From assembly GCA_004402915.1 (NCBI GenBank), contig SORU01000013.1, positions 1-41,473 on the forward strand: a stretch of DNA of 41,473 nt, in the 5' to 3' direction. Shown piece after piece: positions 32,067-39,220 of the stretch. The notes beneath the pieces were generated by a model. That model was not told the origin of the DNA. It saw only the letters and a program-made list of their open reading frames with translations, and did no database searches. Position numbers and translations under genes: made by a program. The stretch comes from Fidelibacterota bacterium MT.SAG.2 (lineage in GTDB: Bacteria; Fidelibacterota; SORT01). The number at the start of each line of letters is the position of its first letter. The first letter of the stretch is position 1.

Positions 32067-34379
32067 ATGCGGTCGATAGATCTCTTCCGTGCGTCGAAGA
32101 AGAAACCATCGAAACCTGAGAGCAATACGTCTCCGAAGGATGAGAAAAGAGTTATACTGACGGTAATCGGTTCATCACAAGTTTCGAGCGCTATTGAGCA
32201 ATCTTTAGAAAGTATTTTCATTGAATTGGTATTGGTGGGGTCAGGTGAAGCGGCGGTAGAGTATCTGAATAAGAATGCTGTCTCATTAGTGATATCAGAA
32301 ATAAACTTGCCTTTGATGAACGGTCTGAATCTTTCAAGGAAAATAAAGGAGGATGAGGCTCTGCGCGATGTTCCGGTTCTTCTTATAAGTGATAGTGATG
32401 AAGGTCCCGATAAAGTTATGGGGATGGAAACGGGCGCGGATGATTATGTGACCTTGCCGATAAACCCTTCAGAACTGCGAAGTCGCGTCATGGCTCTGAT
32501 ATCCCGCAGCGATGCCAGTCAAACGGGAACAGAACCACCTGCTGTAGAAAAAGAAATATTCGAGGACGGAATATTAAGCTCCGCTCAGGGAGCCGGAGTC
32601 GATACTATACCGGAAGACGAAATTGGTTTAGGAGAACCGTTAGAAATCAGTTCAGATGTTTCCGATTCCACAGAGGAAATTGTCGGAGAGGAGTTCGATT
32701 CGCCGCAGGAGGCGGCAGCAGAGCCGGTGGAAGAAGAGGTGAGCTCTCCCTCTGAATCGGAAATTACTTCGGTTGAAGAGATGTTGAATCCTAAATCGCC
32801 GTCGGATCCCTCCTCCCCAAATCCACTCAGACCCGAAGCAATTCAATCCAGTATTGAAGTTGAAGATGCTACGAAGATAATACCACAGGATGAAATCCTG
32901 ACCGGTGAATCTTCAGATAACAGCGTTCAAGAGAAGGAGCCGGAGCAGGTCGATCCCTTGCCGGATCTCGATCAGCACGATGATAATGCCGGCATGTTAG
33001 ACGATATATTCGGAGGCACTTCTTCAACTGAATCTTTGCCACCCGTCGATGAAAGAGAAAGCAGGCAGGAACAGATTGAACACGATATTCTGCCGACTTC
33101 AGCGCCGATAGTTAACAGCGAACCGATTGCTCCATTGGAGCAACCGCCTCCGGATCCGCCAATTGAAGGTGTCTCAACTCCGGTATCGCCCTCTCCAGTT
33201 CCGACACCGACAGCCGATTCGGCAGCAGAAACTCCCGCGCAGACTGTACAAATTAACGAATCCGTTCAGCAACCTCGGGTAGATCCTGCAGCTGTACCTA
33301 TCAGTTCGCAAGAGACTACGATGGCGCCTGCCGATATCGTGAAAACTACTCTGCCGGTTCAAACTCCCGTGGAGTCGGCGACCGTCGCAGAAGAAACTTT
33401 ACAAAGTCAGGAGCCTATTGCAAGCGACGGAGTCGAACAGTTTAACGAATATGAAATAGATACAGCGGTTGATCATAAAGAAATTCATCAATCTACCATT
33501 TCCCATTTAATCGAGTTGGAATCCGCGATAATTCAAGGAAGTGATTACAATTTTACGGATATTATAAACGATGCAAGTAAGATTGTCACTTCCGTGCGAA
33601 ATTCAAATTATCTTCAGATACGCGCTATAAGCAAAAGAGATGGAGGTGATTTTCCGGTTCACTCCATAAATGTTACTATTTACAGCGTCAAACTCGCCAC
33701 CGGACTGAAATATGAAACCAAAAAATTGGTTGAATTAGCCGTTGCTTCTCTCTTGCACGATATTGGAATGCTTCTTATACCTGAAGATATCAGGAAAGCT
33801 CAGAGGAAGCTTTCTCTCCAGGAGATATCAACATTGAAGCTTCATCCACAGCATGGCAGTGAATATTTGACTAAGGCGGTCCAAGCACATCCCGAATTGG
33901 CAGCGTTCCCATTTATACCTATTGTTGCGTTTCAAGAGCACGAGAGAATGAACGGAACCGGTTATCCCAATAGTATACCGGGTGACGAGATCCATGAATA
34001 CGCGAAGATAATCTCGATCATCGATATGTACGAAGCTGTATCACACCCTTCAAATTACAGAGACGAGTATCTCGCTTATGAGGCGCTGCAAAAAGTCGTT
34101 GCTTTGAAGGATACTCATTTCGATGTAAAATTACTGAGAGCATTAGTGCGCGAAATATCTATCTTTCCTATCGATTCCGTTGTAAGACTCAATGACGGTC
34201 AAATCGGTAAGGTAATAGGATTGGAACCCTCGCATCCTATGCGTCCTAAGTTACTGCTTTTATATGACACAGACGGGAAGAGATATGAAGAGGAGAATGA
34301 ATTGGAGTTGTCCAAGTCGCCTTTTCTTTATGTAGCCGTACCCGTATCTGAGGAAGATATGGAGAAATTGGGAAATTAA
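32067..34379 (+). CDS. Degenerate receiver - linker - variant HD-GYP domain protein
   Basis: A 770-residue protein. Residues about 28-146 form a CheY-like receiver lacking key residues: the phospho-acceptor Asp is Glu78 (ISEINLPLMNG), the conserved Lys is Leu130 (YVTLPINP), and the acidic pair is replaced by Ile-Gly (34-35). About 300 acidic Pro/Ser-rich residues (150-465) look disordered. The C-terminal part is HD-GYP-like (phosphodiesterases for cyclic di-GMP): His532, His564-Asp565 (HDIGM, where Lys is usual), His593, QEHERMNGTGYP with His625 and Gly632-Tyr633-Pro634, and Asp653. The usual His-His before the Glu reads Glu-His, so metal binding or activity may differ. It lies between the ATPase gene and an intact response regulator. 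Output is probably phosphorylation-independent. Confidence 0.85.
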   Translation: MRSIDLFRASKKKPSKPESNTSPKDEKRVILTVIGSSQVSSAIEQSLESIFIELVLVGSGEAAVEYLNKNAVSLVISEINLPLMNGLNLSRKIKEDEALRDVPVLLISDSDEGPDKVMGMETGADDYVTLPINPSELRSRVMALISRSDASQTGTEPPAVEKEIFEDGILSSAQGAGVDTIPEDEIGLGEPLEISSDVSDSTEEIVGEEFDSPQEAAAEPVEEEVSSPSESEITSVEEMLNPKSPSDPSSPNPLRPEAIQSSIEVEDATKIIPQDEILTGESSDNSVQEKEPEQVDPLPDLDQHDDNAGMLDDIFGGTSSTESLPPVDERESRQEQIEHDILPTSAPIVNSEPIAPLEQPPPDPPIEGVSTPVSPSPVPTPTADSAAETPAQTVQINESVQQPRVDPAAVPISSQETTMAPADIVKTTLPVQTPVESATVAEETLQSQEPIASDGVEQFNEYEIDTAVDHKEIHQSTISHLIELESAIIQGSDYNFTDIINDASKIVTSVRNSNYLQIRAISKRDGGDFPVHSINVTIYSVKLATGLKYETKKLVELAVASLLHDIGMLLIPEDIRKAQRKLSLQEISTLKLHPQHGSEYLTKAVQAHPELAAFPFIPIVAFQEHERMNGTGYPNSIPGDEIHEYAKIISIIDMYEAVSHPSNYRDEYLAYEALQKVVALKDTHFDVKLLRALVREISIFPIDSVVRLNDGQIGKVIGLEPSHPMRPKLLLLYDTDGKRYEEENELELSKSPFLYVAVPVSEEDMEKLGN

Positions 34380-34403
34380 TAATAACAGTGGAAAGGAAGG
34401 GAA

Positions 34404-34778
34404 ATGGCATTTGGAAAGATTTTAGTCGTAGATGACGAGGAAGATATAAGAAAGACTTTAGCGCTTTTTCTCGAATCAAAGTGCGATGAGATTATAGAAG
34501 CTGACGGCGTTGCGCAAACTATCTATCACCTTAACAGAGTGATTCCGGATATAATATTTTTAGATATTATGCTGCCGGGACTCGATGGAATCGAGATCCT
34601 GCAGATGATAAAAAAATATGACGAAAATGTTCCTGTTATTATGATGTCGGGCTACGCAACCGAGGATATGGCTAAGAAAACATTAAGCATAGGGGCATAT
34701 GATTATGTAAGAAAGCCCTTTAATCTCGACAGGATCAGTTCGATGCTATCGGTAATTGACCTTGCGAATTTCGCTTAA
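34404..34778 (+). CDS. CheY-like single-domain response regulator
   Basis: A 124-residue receiver with every catalytic residue present: Asp10-Asp11 (acidic pocket), Asp54 as phospho-acceptor in FLDIMLPGLDG, Ser82 in MMSGYA and Lys104 in VRKPF. There is no output domain, so it acts by protein contact, as CheY or Spo0F do. The ATG at 34404 is preceded by GGAAGGAAGGG. It lies 24 bp after the pseudo-receiver/HD protein and is probably cotranscribed. The cognate histidine kinase is not in the window. Its 3' end overlaps the convergent CoA-binding gene by 4 bp. Confidence 0.93.
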   Translation: MAFGKILVVDDEEDIRKTLALFLESKCDEIIEADGVAQTIYHLNRVIPDIIFLDIMLPGLDGIEILQMIKKYDENVPVIMMSGYATEDMAKKTLSIGAYDYVRKPFNLDRISSMLSVIDLANFA

Positions 34779-35194
34779 TTAATATGAAAATTATATTCTT
34801 TTAAGATACATCTATCCATTATAACATCCAAACCACCGGAACTGGCTATTTCCGCGGCAGCTTCATTTATTACACCTTCTTGAAACCATATCGCTTTAGC
34901 GCCAATTTGAACGGCTTCCTCCGCGATGGTTATTACTTCGGAGGGATGCCGGAATACATCCACAATGTCGATCTGTGTCTCAATATCAGATAAAGTCGGA
35001 AAACACTTGACTCCTAAAACTTCATCATAATTTGGGTTTACGGGAATCATCTCGTAACCTACTTCAAGCAAAAATTTAGAGATACTGTGACTCGTTCTCC
35101 AAATTTTATTCGAAGCGCCATAGACGGCAATAGTTTTGCTCTCGTTGAGGAGCCTTCTTATGACGGATTCGTTTTGATATTTGCTTAAATTCAT
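34775..35194 (-). CDS. CoA-binding domain protein (YccU type)
   Basis: A 139-residue Rossmann-fold protein of the CoA_binding_2 family. The nucleotide-binding segment is VYGASNKIWRTSHSI, followed by GYEMIPVNPNYDEVLGVKC, IDIVDVFRHP and AKAIWFQEGVINEAA near the end. Members resemble the CoA-binding domain of succinyl-CoA synthetase alpha subunits but lack the catalytic part. Their role is unknown, perhaps CoA or acyl-CoA sensing. It is convergent with the response regulator, overlapping by 4 bp, and downstream of the FliK-like gene on the same strand after 96 bp. Confidence 0.9.
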   Translation of the reverse strand: MNLSKYQNESVIRRLLNESKTIAVYGASNKIWRTSHSISKFLLEVGYEMIPVNPNYDEVLGVKCFPTLSDIETQIDIVDVFRHPSEVITIAEEAVQIGAKAIWFQEGVINEAAAEIASSGGLDVIMDRCILKEYNFHIN

Positions 35195-35290
35195 CTATCT
35201 TTCGAGAGCAACGTTTCAGTATTTGCCGATGCCCGGCAGGTATTCAAGTTTTTATCTTCAGTAGAATATTAGATCAAGACAGATACAAAT

Positions 35291-38083
35291 TCAAGCATAA
35301 AGTCCCGGCAGGCTCAGCTCTTCGGTTTCTTTTCTGATAAGTTTAGAGCAATGTATGTTTATCAGTTGATGACCTGCGCTTTTTAGTTTTTCTCCAAACT
35401 CCTCGATATTCTCCAAAAATAATTCCCGGTATTGCTGCCTTTCCAAATTGAACGTGACATCTATCCGTTTTTCGGTTTTCAGTATCGAGACTTCAACTGT
35501 TCCGATAGGTTCGGGAGAGAGAGTCAACTTGATAATTATTTGATTTTCGCCTTCTGGAGTTTGGTCCTCAAAATAATGACAAAACGCCTGAGCACCGGCG
35601 CCTGAATGCGGAAAGGGGAATGCGAAGAAAAGTTCGTTAGCCTGATTGGAATTGTTGGCTTGCAGAGTATGAATCCCTTCAAAAACTGCCGCCAACGAAT
35701 TAAAAAGCGATTTGATCTGATCTTTTCGGTTTGTGGATAGTGTACTCTTCAATTGCGCTTCCAATGTCATTAACTCACTCTTCAGAGTTTTGCCGATGTA
35801 GTTATCTAATTTATCCGCTGTTTGTTTCAGCCGAAATGAGTTGAGAATTTTATCTGTCCGGCTAAGAAGAGATCTTGCAATTTTTAGAGAATCCTTTTTC
35901 CCGATATCCGAGGAAAGGGAGAGGAGGAGCTCCAATAACTGCCTTAACCCGTCATCGGATTTATTAACTGAAGCAGAGCTGTTCAGCAGGTTCAAATAAT
36001 TTAAAATTAACTGTTCGTTCTCGGGGGAAAGAATATCAAACGTCCTGAGTTCGTTCCAGACCTTCTGATTTAGCGGTAAATCAGATCTGACCATACGAAG
36101 CGTACGGTCGATATCAGGAACAGTGATTTTAGATTCTTTGATCCCAAGTGTTTCCAAAAGGAATTTCGAAACTTTTTTCAATGAGCCGGATGACAGATCC
36201 ATATCCATCAGGATCATTCTCATCCCGATTTTCGCTTCAATCTTATTTTCGGCAATACCGAGCTTTGTGGTGATATCATCGCTTTCACCTGATTCGGGAG
36301 GGGAAAGTCCGGGAACATTCAAAATGAATTGATCAGAGATATTTTTTAGCCCAATTAGGTTTTTTATCACGCCGGCAGCAACAGTTCCGGTTTTTACTTG
36401 CTGATAGTTGTTCTCAAGTTTCGTGTTAATTCCATCTGACAGCGACTCGGGTGAATTGCTGCTGCGGACTCCTAAACGAACCAATTTAGGCGGTATTTTC
36501 ACTCCCATGGCTAAAGAAAATTCTATGAGGTTTTCGTAGTCTCCGTTCTTTCCATTGATAAATGCCGTTATTCCTGCGGATAAATCGCTCAATCTCCTCA
36601 AACCGCTTAGAGAAGATGGAGCCATAGTTTGTTGAATTGGATCCACTTGGGCAAAAGCTTTGGACAGTTGGGCATGGACTTTCAAAACTTCGATAATATA
36701 CCGGGCGTTTATGAAGGTCTGAGGCAACTCCAGCCGCTTTAGCACCATTGAAGCGTTCAAATAGGGCTTTAAGTTCTTTCCGATTTTAATGTTATTAATT
36801 ATCGGGGCAGAGGAGTTGAACATTGAATTTAACGATTTCTTAGTTACCTCCCGGCTGTTTTCGAGAAGGACTTGAGAGCCGATGATACGATAAGAAGTAG
36901 GTTCGATACCATGAGAGGAGAGCCCTTGCGCTAATCTTGAATAAAATAATTTTTGAATTATGGAGTAACTCGATTTGATATTACTATCGGTCGGAACATT
37001 ATTTTCTGCCCTGAACAGATTATGAAATAATTCCATGCCTGAATCTATTTTCCTATATAGGTCGGGAGAGAGATTCCCTGCGGAGAGTTCGGTCAATTGA
37101 GAGCTTATATTATTGAATAAGAGTCTCCTCATCATGGGGTAGCTAAGTTTAGCCGGTAGTGAATTACGGGAAATAAACTTCGCTAACTTGGCTTCTCTGT
37201 CTACTCCAAAGAGATTCACGACTGTTTGCAATTCGCTCCCGGTCAGCGGACGTGTTGTTCCCGTTTTAAGTAGAAAGGCTGCTTTCTCAATAGAAGGAAA
37301 CTCCATCCCTTTCGTGCTGCCGGTTAAATCGGAGATTTTTGAAAGCAGTTCTACGAAAGACTTATCCGCTATCTTAGGCTTACCCGCATTCCCGGACAGC
37401 AGTTTCAAATATGAAGGTTCGATGATCGGTTCCCTGAGCATTGATAGCTCATTGGGCTTTTCACTAAACGAGATAACTCGGCTCCCTTGCCCACTACCAT
37501 CTACTTTATAACTGACAAGCAATCGGAAAATATTGTCTAAAACTGCTTTAACCACTCTTAGAAAAACGGGAGAACTCAACGCTGCCAACGATTTGATAGC
37601 GGTTAGGAATTCATACATATTTTTCAAATAGTTCGCAAGATCAACATCAGATTTGGAGTTTGTTTCTATCAAATTGTTCATAAGCTGCTTGACCAGATCA
37701 ACGTCTTTTTGATTCACCGATTGTGAACTTTCGACTGCCGCTGCCAATAGAACAAGCTGCTGATTGAGCGTTGTTCGCATCGATTTGGACTGAACTAAAG
37801 AGCCGGAAACAGTGCCGTTTTCAAGTGGGAAAACAGGATCCAATTTTTGCCCGGAAACGTTTTTATGCCTGACAGACGACATCATCAATGAGCCTAATTC
37901 TTTCAAAATAGAATCAATAAGGTTGTTTACGGAGCTTGCTTTAATGTCTGTTGAGGCGATTTGCTGAAGATTAACGCTGCTTTGTGGGTTGGCTAAATTA
38001 ATATTTTTAGAATATGCCTCCGAACTGTTTCTCCTGCGGATTGAAGGATCCATTCCGCGAATTATCTGTTTTAATATTGACAT
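35291..38083 (-). CDS. Large protein with a FliK-like (Flg_hook) C-terminal domain
   Basis: A 930-residue protein. The first 830 or so residues are mostly helical, rich in Leu, Ser, Asn and Lys, and match no family I recognise; no signal peptide or membrane segment is evident. The end (about 838-915) fits the hook-length-control C-terminal domain: IIIKLTLSPEPIGTVEVSI, then IDVTFNLERQQYRELFLENI and LKSAGHQLINIHCS. In FliK this domain switches the substrate of the flagellar type III export gate. No flagellar gene is in this window. The ATG at 38083 is preceded by a GAG-containing weak ribosome binding site. The divergent gap to the methyltransferase gene is 161 bp. Confidence 0.75.
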   Translation of the reverse strand: MSILKQIIRGMDPSIRRRNSSEAYSKNINLANPQSSVNLQQIASTDIKASSVNNLIDSILKELGSLMMSSVRHKNVSGQKLDPVFPLENGTVSGSLVQSKSMRTTLNQQLVLLAAAVESSQSVNQKDVDLVKQLMNNLIETNSKSDVDLANYLKNMYEFLTAIKSLAALSSPVFLRVVKAVLDNIFRLLVSYKVDGSGQGSRVISFSEKPNELSMLREPIIEPSYLKLLSGNAGKPKIADKSFVELLSKISDLTGSTKGMEFPSIEKAAFLLKTGTTRPLTGSELQTVVNLFGVDREAKLAKFISRNSLPAKLSYPMMRRLLFNNISSQLTELSAGNLSPDLYRKIDSGMELFHNLFRAENNVPTDSNIKSSYSIIQKLFYSRLAQGLSSHGIEPTSYRIIGSQVLLENSREVTKKSLNSMFNSSAPIINNIKIGKNLKPYLNASMVLKRLELPQTFINARYIIEVLKVHAQLSKAFAQVDPIQQTMAPSSLSGLRRLSDLSAGITAFINGKNGDYENLIEFSLAMGVKIPPKLVRLGVRSSNSPESLSDGINTKLENNYQQVKTGTVAAGVIKNLIGLKNISDQFILNVPGLSPPESGESDDITTKLGIAENKIEAKIGMRMILMDMDLSSGSLKKVSKFLLETLGIKESKITVPDIDRTLRMVRSDLPLNQKVWNELRTFDILSPENEQLILNYLNLLNSSASVNKSDDGLRQLLELLLSLSSDIGKKDSLKIARSLLSRTDKILNSFRLKQTADKLDNYIGKTLKSELMTLEAQLKSTLSTNRKDQIKSLFNSLAAVFEGIHTLQANNSNQANELFFAFPFPHSGAGAQAFCHYFEDQTPEGENQIIIKLTLSPEPIGTVEVSILKTEKRIDVTFNLERQQYRELFLENIEEFGEKLKSAGHQLINIHCSKLIRKETEELSLPGLYA

Positions 38084-38192
38084 ATCATCTCGTTAATTAT
38101 TTACCTTTTAGTAAATCTTTACTATTCTAAAGCTTTGTTTTAATTATATTATCGGAGATAGATGAGATAAGATAAGCCCTCATGGGAGAATA

Positions 38193-38209
38193 ATGTTTTT
38201 TAAAAACAT
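38193..38209. promoter_or_regulatory. ATGTTTTT-T-AAAAACAT palindrome in a divergent intergenic region
   Basis: Eight-base perfect arms (38193-38200 and 38202-38209) around one T, between the divergent FliK-like and DNA methyltransferase genes, 35 bp before the latter's start. This is the size and position expected of an operator for a dimeric regulator. AT-rich self-complementarity by chance is the alternative. Confidence 0.4.
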
Positions 38210-38244
38210 ACGTAAAATGTCAATATTTGATTAACTGAGTCTGA

Positions 38245-39207
38245 ATGATTAAATCACTTTATAATACCGATTGTATTGAGGGGGCAAAAACTTATCTCGA
38301 TGATAATTCTATCGATCTGATCCTAACCGATCCGCCTTATGGAATTGAAGGACAATCTCTTCATAAACATTATAACAGAGATGAAAATAATGTATTGGAT
38401 GGTTACATCGAAGTTGCGCGAGAAGATTATGAGGAATTCAGCAGAGAGTGGATAGAGCAGGCGGAGAGAGTGTTACGCCCCGGAGGAAGCATTTATATAG
38501 TCTCCGGATACACTAATTTGAGATATATATTGAACGCTTTAGCGAATACATCGTTAGAAGAAGTAAATCATATCATATGGAAATATAATTTCGGCGTTTA
38601 TACAAAGAATAAATTTATTTCCTCACATTATCATATACTTTTTTATGAGAAACCGGGAGGAAAAAGAACGTTTAATAAGTATATAAGATACGGGTCAGAC
38701 GAGTTATTTCCCGACAAAAAATCTATGAATTACAGTGACAGAGAAGATGTTTGGAGCATTAAAAGGGATTTTAAGAAGGGTCAAGTAAAGAATAAAAATC
38801 AGTTACCCGCGGAGTTATTAAAAAAAATCATCTTATATAGCAGTAACGAAGGGGATAGAGTTTGCGATTTCTTTCTCGGAGGATTCGGTACGGTTAAGGT
38901 CGCAATCGGATTAGGTAGAAAAATAGCAGGATTCGAGAAGAGTGAGATAGCATATAATTATAATATTGCGAGTATGGATAAAATAAAACCGGGCGAAATG
39001 CTCGGTTCCCTTCGTAAACCCAAGGGGTTGGGACCTAAGAAAAGCGGTAAGCGTTGGCTGAAGAGCGATATTCGAAAGGTTGAAGAGCAATTCGATAGAT
39101 TTTTAGAAGACGGTTTAACCAAATCTGCCGCGATAGAAGCAATATCAAAAAAATATCAGAGAGGCAAATTCGGAATACTGAACGTCCTGAAGAAGAGCGG
39201 ACGCTGA
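38245..39207 (+). CDS. Site-specific DNA methyltransferase (N6-adenine or N4-cytosine)
   Basis: A 320-residue amino-methyltransferase. Catalytic motif IV DPPY is at 29-32 (LTDPPYGIEG) and the SAM-binding motif I comes later, VCDFFLGGFGTVKVA (about 207-221), with IAGFE following. This order, IV before I, is that of beta-class enzymes. Motif I departs from the usual DPFxGSGTT, reading DFFLGGFGT. The C-terminal 60 residues are basic (PKGLGPKKSGKRWLK) and end in a helix-turn-helix-like piece (LTKSAAIEAISKKYQRGKFG), possibly for DNA binding. No restriction endonuclease gene is adjacent, so it is an orphan methylase within this window. Target sequence unknown. Confidence 0.88.
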   Translation: MIKSLYNTDCIEGAKTYLDDNSIDLILTDPPYGIEGQSLHKHYNRDENNVLDGYIEVAREDYEEFSREWIEQAERVLRPGGSIYIVSGYTNLRYILNALANTSLEEVNHIIWKYNFGVYTKNKFISSHYHILFYEKPGGKRTFNKYIRYGSDELFPDKKSMNYSDREDVWSIKRDFKKGQVKNKNQLPAELLKKIILYSSNEGDRVCDFFLGGFGTVKVAIGLGRKIAGFEKSEIAYNYNIASMDKIKPGEMLGSLRKPKGLGPKKSGKRWLKSDIRKVEEQFDRFLEDGLTKSAAIEAISKKYQRGKFGILNVLKKSGR

Positions 39208-39220
39208 ACAGTTCAGCGAA

